A stretch of 32,951 nt of DNA, taken from positions 1 through 32,951 of the forward strand of contig JAOAPO010000521.1 in the NCBI GenBank assembly GCA_025462945.1, written 5' to 3'. This stretch comes from Bryobacterales bacterium (lineage in GTDB: Bacteria > Acidobacteriota > Terriglobia > Bryobacterales > Bryobacteraceae). Of this stretch, positions 24,567 to 32,792 are shown one piece after another. The position numbers were made by a program, and so were the translations under genes. Numbering within the stretch: position 1 is the first letter of the stretch; each line of letters begins with the position of its first letter. Under the pieces are notes generated by a model that searched no databases, was not told the origin of the DNA, and saw only the letters and a program-made list of their open reading frames with translations.

Positions 24567-27188
24567 GTGGATTTCCTCCAGGGCCTCAATCCCCAACAAC
24601 TCGAAGCTGTCATTGCGACTGAAGGGCCCGTCCTGATTCTTGCAGGTGCAGGAAGCGGTAAGACCAAAGTCATCACACAGCGGATCGCGCATCTGATCAC
24701 GGCGAATCACGTTCCGCCGTCCGCAATCCTGGCTGTTACGTTTACCAACAAGGCTGCTGGTGAAATGCGGGAACGCGTAGGCCGTCTGCTTGACGGATAT
24801 GAACTCTCGTCCTCACCGCAACTGGCGACGTTTCACTCGTTTTGCGTGCGGTTGCTCCGCCGCGACGGGGACGCGCTGGGGGCCATCAGGCCTGGCTTCA
24901 CTCGCACGTTCACCATCTATGACGGTGATGACCAGATGTCCATCGTCAAGAGCGCCCACCGGCGCATGGGACTTGACGATAAGGCGATGCCGCCGCGGAG
25001 CACGCTTTCGGCAATCAGCCATGCGAAAAGCCAGAAAATCGGTCCTGACGAGATGGCTTCGCTGGCGCGGGATCCGAAAGCGACGCGCGTCGCCGCTGTC
25101 TATGCGGAGTACGAGAAGATCCTCCGGCAGGCAAATGCGCTTGATTTTGACGACTTGCTGCTGGAAACCGTAAGGCTGCTCGCTCACGATGCCGATGTTC
25201 GCGAGGCATGGAGTCGCCGGCTCAACTACCTCATGATCGATGAGTACCAGGATACGAACCGCAGCCAGTATGAGTTGATGCGCCTGCTTTCCACGAAGCA
25301 CGACAACGTCTGTGTCGTCGGTGATGAAGACCAGTCGATCTATTCGTGGCGCGGTGCGGACATCCGTAACATTCTCGATTTCGAGAAGGATTACCCCCGG
25401 GTGAAGACGATCCGGCTGGAGCAGAACTATCGTTCCACCAAAAACATCCTCGAAGCAGCCAGTACCGTCATCGCGAACAATAAAGAGCGAAAAGGCAAAT
25501 GGCTGTGGACGGAGGCTGACGAGGGCGACCTCATCAGTATCTATCCGGCGCACGATTCGGAGAACGAAGCGCTGTTTATCGCGGATACGACGGACAAGAT
25601 CCTCCGCCAGTATCCCGAGAGGCGCGTGGCGGTCCTTTACCGGACCAACGCCCAGTCGCGGCAGATTGAAGAAGCCATGCGCCGCTACAACCGCAAGTAC
25701 AACGTGGTGGGCGGGTTCAGCTACTACCAGCGTGCCGAAGTAAAAGACATCATCGCGTACCTGAAACTTGCGACCTCACCTCAGGATTCCATTGCTCTGG
25801 CGCGCATCATCAATGTTCCGGCGCGTGGCATTGGGCGCACCAGTCTGGACCAGGTGGAACAGTTCGCCAGCGAAAAGGGGATTCCTCTTTGGGAAGCGAT
25901 CGGCCGCATGCTCGAGGAAAACCAGTTCGGCACCCGCGCTCATGCTGCTTTTGCCGCCTTCCGCGAACTGATGCTGGATTTGCAGGAGGCGGTGCAGACC
26001 AAGGCGCTGAACGAAGCGATTGGCTTCATCGAAGAGCGGACCGGCTATCGGAAGATGCTCGAGACCGATAATTCCCCCGAAGCAGAAGGCAAAGTCGACA
26101 ACATCGACGAATTGCGGAATGCGGCAGCTGAAGCAGTGGAGCGCGGCGAGACGGCTGCCGACTTCCTGGACCATGCGGCATTGGTGGCTGACGCCGACGG
26201 CCTGGATGAATCGGCGCTTGTCACACTGATGACCATCCACAACGCCAAAGGCCTTGAATTCCCGGTCGTGTTTCTCGCCGGCATGGAAGAGAACATCTTC
26301 CCGCACAGCCGTTCCATACAAAACGAAGCCGCCATGGAAGAAGAGCGGCGGCTCTGCTACGTGGGTATGACCCGCGCCGAAAAGCGTCTGATCATCACTT
26401 GGGCGAAGCTTCGGCGACGCTTCGGGGGCGGGGAACAGGAGCGCTCCATGAAGTCGCGCTTTCTGGGCGAACTTCCCGCGAACCTGACCATCAATCTGGG
26501 CGTGGATGACGGCGACGACGACGCGTCCATGGATCTCACCGCCGAGCGCTGGCAGGTCCAGCGCGATGCCCGCAAGAACCTGTACACCGGAAAATCGTAC
26601 AACTCGGTCCAAAACGTCCAGAACTTCTTCAAGGATCGAGGCGGCAGCGGTAATCTCCGGCCGACCTCAGAGGCCTACACCCCGCCTTCTCCACCCCGAA
26701 CCTCGTCCTACGCTCCTCCGGCACCGCCGCGTCCGCCGGTCGCCCGGCCACCAACTGCAACGCAGAGACCCGCTGAGGCGATGCCTTGGGACGACGTGCC
26801 GACAATTTCTCAGGACCGTCCGGTTCCGGCTCCGATTCGACCGGCGCCGCCGGCCGCAAAGCAGCCCACACGACCCACACAAACAAGCTTTTCAGGGAAT
26901 TTGTTTGGGGATTCGCCTAAGTCCTCCGCGGCTGCGACACCGCCCGCAGCCGCTCCGCCACGGCCTTCCGCGGGTCTTCCGCCACGTCCTCCGGCATCGC
27001 CGCTGGCCAGACCTCTCGCGCCCACTGGAAAACGGCAGAACCAAACAGGTACAGTAGTAGAGCACCCGAAATACGGCAAAGGCACCATTATGCGCCGTGA
27101 GGGCGATGGAGAAGACGCGAAGCTTGTCGTCATGTTCCAGCGCTTCGGGATGAAGAAACTGGTTGAAAAGTACGCCGGTCTTAAATAG
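24567..27188 (+). CDS. pcrA: ATP-dependent DNA helicase PcrA/UvrD, superfamily 1
   Basis: The 873-residue 3'-5' helicase acts in nucleotide excision repair, replication restart and removal of recombinase or stalled polymerase. All family motifs are seen: Walker A AGAGSGKT (26-33), VTFTNKAAGEM (Ia), MIDEYQDTN (II), VVGDEDQSIYSWRGAD (III), EQNYRST (IV), MTIHNAKGLEFPVVFL (V) and CYVGMTRAEKRL (VI). The C-terminus (about 830-873, VVEHPKYGKGTIMRREG ... RFGMKKLVEKYAGL) is the Tudor-like RNA-polymerase-binding module of PcrA/UvrD. Between core and module is an unusually long Pro/Ala-rich linker (~670-828). The start is a GTG at 24567 with a close GGAAG upstream; the preserved FLQGLNPQQLEAV N-terminus supports it. 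The helicase heads a likely three-gene unit. Confidence 0.95.
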   Translation: MDFLQGLNPQQLEAVIATEGPVLILAGAGSGKTKVITQRIAHLITANHVPPSAILAVTFTNKAAGEMRERVGRLLDGYELSSSPQLATFHSFCVRLLRRDGDALGAIRPGFTRTFTIYDGDDQMSIVKSAHRRMGLDDKAMPPRSTLSAISHAKSQKIGPDEMASLARDPKATRVAAVYAEYEKILRQANALDFDDLLLETVRLLAHDADVREAWSRRLNYLMIDEYQDTNRSQYELMRLLSTKHDNVCVVGDEDQSIYSWRGADIRNILDFEKDYPRVKTIRLEQNYRSTKNILEAASTVIANNKERKGKWLWTEADEGDLISIYPAHDSENEALFIADTTDKILRQYPERRVAVLYRTNAQSRQIEEAMRRYNRKYNVVGGFSYYQRAEVKDIIAYLKLATSPQDSIALARIINVPARGIGRTSLDQVEQFASEKGIPLWEAIGRMLEENQFGTRAHAAFAAFRELMLDLQEAVQTKALNEAIGFIEERTGYRKMLETDNSPEAEGKVDNIDELRNAAAEAVERGETAADFLDHAALVADADGLDESALVTLMTIHNAKGLEFPVVFLAGMEENIFPHSRSIQNEAAMEEERRLCYVGMTRAEKRLIITWAKLRRRFGGGEQERSMKSRFLGELPANLTINLGVDDGDDDASMDLTAERWQVQRDARKNLYTGKSYNSVQNVQNFFKDRGGSGNLRPTSEAYTPPSPPRTSSYAPPAPPRPPVARPPTATQRPAEAMPWDDVPTISQDRPVPAPIRPAPPAAKQPTRPTQTSFSGNLFGDSPKSSAAATPPAAAPPRPSAGLPPRPPASPLARPLAPTGKRQNQTGTVVEHPKYGKGTIMRREGDGEDAKLVVMFQRFGMKKLVEKYAGLK

Positions 27189-27204
27189 AAAGTGATTTGT
27201 CGGG

Positions 27205-27366
27205 ATGAATACCACCAACGTTGAAAGCACGGAAGAACGCAAAAAGCTGAAGCGCGCGGCACGCAAGAAGGCTGCGCCCAAGGCGAAAAGGGACTCCACC
27301 GTCCCGCGCGGCTCCATGAAAAAGAAAGTCAAGATCATGTCCAAGGGCCAGTCCCGGAAACGGTAG
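27205..27366 (+). CDS. Small highly basic protein (53 aa), unknown
   Basis: An ATG at 27205 opens a 53-codon frame ending in TAG at 27364-27366. The product (MNTTNVESTEERKKLKRAAR at the N-terminus, MSKGQSRKR at the C-terminus) has about 20 Lys/Arg and no hydrophobic core, so it is probably disordered and able to bind nucleic acid. It sits 16 bases after pcrA and 3 bases before the permease start, a spacing expected of a real operon gene. No family is recognised. The ribosome binding site is weak. Being a spurious frame in a spacer cannot be excluded, but the tight packing on both sides argues for a gene. Confidence 0.55.
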   Translation: MNTTNVESTEERKKLKRAARKKAAPKAKRDSTVPRGSMKKKVKIMSKGQSRKR

Positions 27367-27369
27367 CTA

Positions 27370-28902
27370 TTGAATCGGCTCCTTCGGACCCACAGCATCG
27401 ATGCTCTGATAGCTTCGTCGGAAAACGGCGAGCATCGGTTGCGAAGGAGCCTGGGTCCGTGGAGCCTGACCGCTTTCGGTGTCGGAGCCGTCATTGGCTC
27501 TGGCATCTTCATTCTGACTGGCACCGCCGCGGCCGGTCAGACCCTGCAGTTTCCCTCCATCCTGAACGCCCCGATCCTCGACCTCATCATGAATGGCGGC
27601 AACGCCCTCTCCGTGATCGGCCGCCCCGGTGCGGGTCCCGGGATCTCTTTGTCGTTTTTGGTGACTGCGTTCGTCTGCAGTTTCGCGGCGCTCTGCTACG
27701 CGGAACTGGCGTCGATGATTCCGATCGCCGGCAGTGCCTACACCTACGCCTACGCAACGTTGGGCGAGATCTTCGCCTGGATCATCGGCTGGGATCTGAT
27801 CCTCGAGTACGCGGTCTCGAACATGGCGGTGGCGGTGGGGTTCTCCGCCTATCTCAATGACTTACTGGATGGCGTATTCCACGTCCATCTGCCCGCGGCA
27901 TTCTCGGGGCCGGCCTACGCGAATGGTGCCTGGACCGGCGCCATCTTCAACGTTCCCGCGTTGCTGATTCTGCTCGCCCTCACGTGGGTGCTGGTGCGCG
28001 GCATTCGCGAGAGCGCCAATACAAACAACGTGATGGTCGTGATCAAACTCGCCGCCATTCTCATCTTCGTGATTGGTGCGGCTCACGCCATCAACACGGC
28101 AAACTGGCATCCCTTTCTGCCGAACGGCTACTCCGGTATGTTGACCGGCGCAGCGATTGTCTTCTTCACCTACATCGGCTTCGACTCGGTTTCTACTGCC
28201 GCCGAGGAGTGCAAGAACCCTCAGCGGGACTTGCCCATCGGTATCATCTCCACGCTGCTTGTTTGCGCTGTTCTGTATATCTCGGTCGCGTTGGTGCTGA
28301 CCGGCATCGCGAACTGGAAGACGCTGTCGAGCGCTGCCCCGGTGGCTGACGCCCTAAAGGCACTGGGCATGAACAAGATCCGAGGCTGGGTCAACGTGGG
28401 AGCGCTGGTCGGCATGATCTCCTCGCTGATGGTATTCCAGTTCGGTCAGGCACGCGTCTGGTTTTCGATGTCCCGGGACGGCTTGCTGCCCAAAGCTTTC
28501 TCGAAGGTTCATCCGAAGTTCCGGACCCCGCATATCTCCACCTGGATCGCAGGGCTAGTTGTCGGCATTCCAGCCGGGATCTGGGACATCGGGACGTTCG
28601 CCGATCTGTCGAACATCGGAACCTTGTTCGCCTTCATCGTGGTGTCGGCGGGTGTTCTGGTCATGCGCAAGACGCAACCGGAGCGCAAGCGTGGCTTCCG
28701 CGTGCCACTCTGCCCTTTGCTTCCAATCCTGTCGATCGTATTCTGTCTGGTTCTGATGCTGGCGTTGCCGCTGGAAACGTGGATTCGCTTTTTCGTGTGG
28801 CTGGTGATCGGTTTGGTTATTTACGCGCTTTTCGGCTCGAAGAATAGCGTCCTAAACCGCCAGGCCATCGCTAGCCCAGCAGGGAAGTCGACCTTTTCAT
28901 AG
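27370..28902 (+). CDS. APC-superfamily amino acid permease (cationic amino acid transporter type)
   Basis: The 510-residue membrane protein imports amino acids by proton symport or exchange. LTAFGVGAVIGSGIFILTG is the first membrane helix, with the G-x-G-x-V-I-G-S-G-I-F substrate-binding signature of the APC family. CYAELASMIPIAGSAYTYAYATLGE is the conserved helix 3 region, and FFTYIGFDSVSTAAEECKNPQRDLPIGI the consensus helix 6-7 loop. About twelve helices are present. The N-terminal LLRTHSIDALIASSENGEHRLRRSLGP is typical of bacterial CAT-type members, so the TTG start at 27370, 3 bases after the small basic gene, fits. The 3' end overlaps the convergent Uma2 remnant by 82 bases. Exact substrate is unknown. 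Confidence 0.9.
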   Translation: MNRLLRTHSIDALIASSENGEHRLRRSLGPWSLTAFGVGAVIGSGIFILTGTAAAGQTLQFPSILNAPILDLIMNGGNALSVIGRPGAGPGISLSFLVTAFVCSFAALCYAELASMIPIAGSAYTYAYATLGEIFAWIIGWDLILEYAVSNMAVAVGFSAYLNDLLDGVFHVHLPAAFSGPAYANGAWTGAIFNVPALLILLALTWVLVRGIRESANTNNVMVVIKLAAILIFVIGAAHAINTANWHPFLPNGYSGMLTGAAIVFFTYIGFDSVSTAAEECKNPQRDLPIGIISTLLVCAVLYISVALVLTGIANWKTLSSAAPVADALKALGMNKIRGWVNVGALVGMISSLMVFQFGQARVWFSMSRDGLLPKAFSKVHPKFRTPHISTWIAGLVVGIPAGIWDIGTFADLSNIGTLFAFIVVSAGVLVMRKTQPERKRGFRVPLCPLLPILSIVFCLVLMLALPLETWIRFFVWLVIGLVIYALFGSKNSVLNRQAIASPAGKSTFS

Positions 28903-29425
28903 AGGTCTGCAACCGCAATCTGCGTGCCGACCGACTCCAGGACCAGGATGTCTTCCGGCTTATCGTGCGACGTCAGCAGCCAGCGTCCGTCAGCTTGCCT
29001 GGAATAAACGTCGGCGTGAGCTCGATCCGAGGTGAGCAGCAGGTACTCGCGAAGCGATCCGACATGCCGGTACTGTTCAAACTTCAATCCTCGATCGTAG
29101 GCCTCAGTCGAGGACGACAAGACCTCGACGATCAACGACAGGTTTAAGAGCGTGTCTCGTCTCTCGTCAGTGAACCGAGGTTCACCACAGAGAGAGCGAC
29201 AGCATCTGGATATGTGTAAGCGATGGCACTGACGCAGACGCGCATGTCGCTCGGGTAGACACGAGACGGCTTGTGGCGGAGCAATTGTCGCAGTTCAGAG
29301 ACCACATTCACGACCACCAGGTTGTGACTCTCGGTCGCGCCCGCCATCGCAAACATCTCTCCCGCGTAGTACTCGCTTCTGAAGCCAGCATTCCGCTCGA
29401 TGTCGAGGTACTCTTCGGGCGTCAT
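28821..29425 (-). pseudogene. Uma2-family (DUF820) restriction-endonuclease-like gene, frameshifted
   Basis: The first part (29425-29144) encodes MTPEEYLDIERNAGFRSEYY, GEMFAMAGATESHN, RVYPSDMRV and YTYPDAVAL, the front half of a Uma2 PD-(D/E)xK fold. The second part (from 29135) encodes LIVEVLSSSTEAYDRGLKFEQYRH and ALADLYEK-like IAVADLYEKVDF, the back half. Between them, an AG repeat at 29189-29196 (CT on the coding strand) carries an apparent two-base excess. Removing two bases restores CGEPRFTDERRDTLLNLSLIVEVL, the usual family sequence. The break separates the catalytic aspartate (YPD) from the catalytic glutamate (VEVLS), so neither half should be active. The start overlaps the CHAT gene stop as ATGA. 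The last codons overlap the 3' end of the convergent permease gene. Confidence 0.8.
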
Positions 29426-31887
29426 TCAGCCCGTCCCACATATACCTGAAACGGAGCCCAGTAAAATGGCTTGGCATAAGCTCCACCCCCATGGATGAGC
29501 TGCAGTTTCGCCTCGCGCAGTGCTTCAGCCGGGGCCGCCCCCTGAGCGATGCGTCCGTACAGCGTGGTCATCAACTGTGCAGTTGATCGGTCGCTCACGT
29601 CCCACAAGCCAGCAATCACATTGCGTGCGCCGGCCCGCAGGAATGCCCAGGCGAAGCCCACCAGTCCCTCGCCGGCATAGGTCTTGCCGCCAGCGCTCCT
29701 GCACGCTGAGATCGTCACCAGTTCCGCGGTGAGAGGAGTCGCCATTACGTCGCGGGCGAGCAGCCGGTTTTGTGCCGTCGGTCCCGACAGGATCACCGCC
29801 GAATCCAAAGGGTTCTGCTGATTCGCTGCTGCGTGCGCCGCGAAATGAATGAAGCCGAATCGCCCGGGCTGTGCTGTTAGATAGGCTGCCGGAGTGGCCG
29901 CATCGCCCCGCAATACCGTGGTTCCGCTTCCGCCCACCCTGGCAGCGATGTCCGCAAGTTCCTGACCGGCGTACTGAAGACGCGGGTATTGAGCGGTCGC
30001 ACCCGTCGCGTCACCGATCGCGAGCAAGGCCCTGGAGCCACCCGAAGTGCCGCTGATTCGGGTCGATAGGTAGTTCAGCGACGGCGCAATCGTCACTGTC
30101 GCATCTTCGACCCAAAACTTGCCGGGGGTACCCGCATTCGGCAGCGTTTCCAGATTGAATGAGTAGAGATCCTGATCCGGCACGAGCACAAAGCGTCCCG
30201 CACCCCTCACACCCGGCGCGAGCAGCATGTTGTACAGACGGCGGCCCGTATCGCCCGCACTGTCCAGTGGATTCCGCCCGCCCGTCACCACGGCCCTGTA
30301 GCTCTCGATCAGGGGCCGCAACTGGTCGCGCCCCGGCAAAAGGTGAAGCTGAATGCCGGCAGGCTCCACAACCCAGAGATACGATCGTTCCGGCCCGAGC
30401 AGGTATTCGAAAAGAGAAGCACGCATCTGCCTGGCCACTCGCCTGTAATCAGCAGCGGAGTGGGCCGTCCCGATCACCCTGCTGCCGCTCCTTTCTTCCA
30501 GCAGCCGGGCTCGGCTCGAATCGGCCACCTCGAGCGCCCTCTCATTCCGATGACTTGCGATCAGGAACTCGACATATTCGCGACGGAAGCGCATTAAGCT
30601 GGCAAGGTACGAGACCTTGTATTCGTCTTTCACAAGCGATCTCCGCCCCGCCTCGATCATCGCCACCGTGCTTTGAAACTCCGCCTCAGCCTCGCGAACG
30701 CGTCCTTCTCGTGTATGCAGCCGGGCCAGACCCGCATGCGCGTCCAGTCGAGACGCGGCATCATCGCCGGATCTTCTAATTGCCGCTTCGAACAACGTTC
30801 GAGCCGTTCCAGGATCGCCCCTTCCCTCAGCGATGCGCGCGGCGTTCACAGTCAGCAGCGGGTCCCACTGGTTGTCGCCCGCGGTCTGAAGCGTAGTCTG
30901 CGCCTCTGTGTTGGCGGCCGCCGCAGCATCCCATCTGCCCAACTCGATCGACGTTGCCGCAAGGTTTGCCAGCCACAGTCCTGCCCGAGCCTGATTCCCA
31001 ACACTGCGCGCGAGATCCAGTGCCCGCCGATACGACGCCTCAGCTCCTGCGTAATCCCCTACTTCGTAGCGAACGTTGGCGGCATTGCCGATCCAGATCT
31101 GTTGGCTGTCGCGATTGCCGGTTTTCGCAAAGCCCTCTTCCGTGATCCTGAAGAGACGCTGCGCGTTGTCGTAGTCGCCGAGGCCCCAGTAGCAAGCTGC
31201 CAGGTTGCCGTTGTTGCGGGCCACCGACTCACTCGCGCCGAACTCGGAGAACAGCCGGACGGTCTGCTCGAACCAGGGAACGGCCTCTTCGTAACGTCGC
31301 TGCTGCTGCAGGACAAAGCCGACGTTTCCCAAAGCGATTGCCTCAAGGTAAACGTTCTGCAGGCGCGACGCAGTTTCGCTGACGCTCTCGAAGCGAGCGC
31401 GCGCCTCGTCCAGCTTCTGCTCTCGGATCAGCAAAAGTCCCTGGCGCAGCGATACCTCCGCAGCGAGCGCTTCCGAGTTCGAACGGGCGGCCAGCTCCGC
31501 AGCCTGACCGAGGACTTCCGTAGCGGCAGCATCCCTGTTGCGCGCGTAAAGAACCCGTCCCCGCGCGAGCAGCAGGCGGCCCCGTACCTCCGCCCACTCG
31601 GGTCCATGTGGAACCTCGCCCACACCCCTCAAAAAAGCCTCGGCGTCCTCAAGGCGGCGTTGCCCAAGCAGCACATCGAGCAGTGTCAGCCGAAAGCGCC
31701 ACCGATGGGCCTGAGCGCCACTCTTCTCGGCACGCTCCAGACCGGATGTCGCTTTGCTGAACGCCAAATCGAAGCGCTCGCTGTAGAGCAGTCGCTGCGC
31801 TTCCGCTAATTCAGCGTCGAGTGAAGGCGAGCGCCTCCCGCAGGACATGGCAGCCAGCACGAGCACCAGCGCGAACGGAAATCGCAT
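29422..31887 (-). CDS. TPR-CHAT protein, probable lipoprotein
   Basis: The 821-residue protein starts MRFPFALVLVLAAMSCGRRS, a lipoprotein-like signal with Cys16 in a somewhat weak lipobox. Residues ~30-440 are helical repeats of TPR type (for example ALGNVGFVLQQQRRYEEAVPWFE and GNLAACYWGLGDYDNAQRLF). The C-terminal ~300 residues are a CHAT domain, a caspase-like cysteine protease fold. The dyad is visible as HFAAH (H681/H685) and ISACRSA (C729), followed by GEGLVGFAWAFLRAGARNVIAGLWDVSD. Both dyad residues are intact, so proteolysis is plausible. CHAT proteins with TPRs act as proteases in several signalling and defence systems, but the target here is unknown. The gene lies 40 bases after the unknown gene at 31928-32764 and shares ATGA with the Uma2 gene. 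Confidence 0.9.
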   Translation of the reverse strand: MRFPFALVLVLAAMSCGRRSPSLDAELAEAQRLLYSERFDLAFSKATSGLERAEKSGAQAHRWRFRLTLLDVLLGQRRLEDAEAFLRGVGEVPHGPEWAEVRGRLLLARGRVLYARNRDAAATEVLGQAAELAARSNSEALAAEVSLRQGLLLIREQKLDEARARFESVSETASRLQNVYLEAIALGNVGFVLQQQRRYEEAVPWFEQTVRLFSEFGASESVARNNGNLAACYWGLGDYDNAQRLFRITEEGFAKTGNRDSQQIWIGNAANVRYEVGDYAGAEASYRRALDLARSVGNQARAGLWLANLAATSIELGRWDAAAAANTEAQTTLQTAGDNQWDPLLTVNAARIAEGRGDPGTARTLFEAAIRRSGDDAASRLDAHAGLARLHTREGRVREAEAEFQSTVAMIEAGRRSLVKDEYKVSYLASLMRFRREYVEFLIASHRNERALEVADSSRARLLEERSGSRVIGTAHSAADYRRVARQMRASLFEYLLGPERSYLWVVEPAGIQLHLLPGRDQLRPLIESYRAVVTGGRNPLDSAGDTGRRLYNMLLAPGVRGAGRFVLVPDQDLYSFNLETLPNAGTPGKFWVEDATVTIAPSLNYLSTRISGTSGGSRALLAIGDATGATAQYPRLQYAGQELADIAARVGGSGTTVLRGDAATPAAYLTAQPGRFGFIHFAAHAAANQQNPLDSAVILSGPTAQNRLLARDVMATPLTAELVTISACRSAGGKTYAGEGLVGFAWAFLRAGARNVIAGLWDVSDRSTAQLMTTLYGRIAQGAAPAEALREAKLQLIHGGGAYAKPFYWAPFQVYVGRAE

Positions 31888-31927
31888 CTGCTACATCATG
31901 GCAGCCGTAAACTGCACTCAGGCAGCT

Positions 31928-32764
31928 TTAGTCGTCGAGCTGACCATTGGGCTCCCCACCGTCCCCAACGCTCATGCACATCATCTGGCCTTTGTAGGGG
32001 CAGTCGAACTTGATCTGAATCATGTTCACCACCCGCGTCAAACGCGTGATCTCAACTTCAGCCAGCCGGATTGTGCCGAATCCAGGTACGTGAATCACGT
32101 GGCCCCAATCGGCGAGGCCGGCTCGATCGGGTTCTAAGCCGCGCACCAGCGACAGGCTCGTCACTCCATTCCTCGAGGGCATCTCGCCCGTTTGCTCAGT
32201 GTGACCGAACCAGCGGCGTATGTGCGCCGGAGCTTCACCGGCGCGGTCTCGCAGGGTCACTCTGTCGAGCAGTTCCCGGACCTCCCGATCGGCCTTGTAC
32301 GCGTGTGCGAGGGCGCGATGCGTATCGTGCCGATCAAAAACGTCCACAGCGAGATCGACTCTCACCGGAATGCCTGCGATCTTCAGATTCTCGAAGCGAG
32401 TGCCCAGAAGTCGCACCGACGGCTCGCCGTCTGAATCTTTTCGATACGTGGAGACCAGGTTCGCAACAACGCGGTCCGCCGTCACCATGCCCATGATGTC
32501 GAGACCTTCAACGGTCGCCTGGAGGTGGGTTACAGCGGACCAGCCTTTCTCTTCGCAATCGCACTCACTGCCGGTAACGGAAGTGAAGGCGCGGTCGAAC
32601 TGAAGAATGTCGCGGCGCTTGAATCGCGAAACGCTCGCTGTGCCGTGCCCACCAATGGCAGGCAGCGCCGTGGCGGCCTGGACCTCGATCAACTCAGAAT
32701 AAGGCCGGGTAATCTGCCCTGCAACACCAATGGCGAACCCGTGAAAACGAAAGCGGCTGGACAA
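31928..32764 (-). CDS. Conserved-looking protein of unknown function (278 aa), TTG start
   Basis: No family is firmly recognised. The 278-residue product has no signal peptide or membrane helix. Segments such as ATVEGLDIMGMVTADRVVANLVS and FENLKIAGIPVRVDLAVDVF suggest a beta-rich fold reminiscent of surface-anchor or polyketide-cyclase-like beta proteins, though the resemblance is loose. The N-terminus FRFHGFAIGVAGQITRP is compact and reads like a real start. ECDCEE and a C-terminal CPYKGQMMCMSVGDGG hold cysteine pairs that could bind a metal. The start is a TTG at 32764, supported by GAGGTG five bases upstream. It lies 28 bases after the stop of the gene entering the window and 40 bases before the CHAT gene, so it belongs to the same minus-strand operon. 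Confidence 0.6.
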   Translation of the reverse strand: MSSRFRFHGFAIGVAGQITRPYSELIEVQAATALPAIGGHGTASVSRFKRRDILQFDRAFTSVTGSECDCEEKGWSAVTHLQATVEGLDIMGMVTADRVVANLVSTYRKDSDGEPSVRLLGTRFENLKIAGIPVRVDLAVDVFDRHDTHRALAHAYKADREVRELLDRVTLRDRAGEAPAHIRRWFGHTEQTGEMPSRNGVTSLSLVRGLEPDRAGLADWGHVIHVPGFGTIRLAEVEITRLTRVVNMIQIKFDCPYKGQMMCMSVGDGGEPNGQLDD

Positions 32765-32769
32765 TACTT

Positions 32770-32775
32770 CACCTC
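32770..32775 (-). promoter_or_regulatory. Shine-Dalgarno (GAGGTG) supporting the TTG start at 32764
   Basis: On the minus strand GAGGTG is followed by 5 bases and then TTG. No ATG or GTG nearby in frame has a comparable site, so this element justifies the unusual start codon. Confidence 0.5.
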
Positions 32776-32792
32776 AAAGTGAATATAGCGGA

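Noticed and set aside
24083-24622. A 179-codon plus-strand frame between the Oar-like gene and pcrA
   Set aside because: It runs into pcrA in another frame, has no recognisable domain and has irregular composition.
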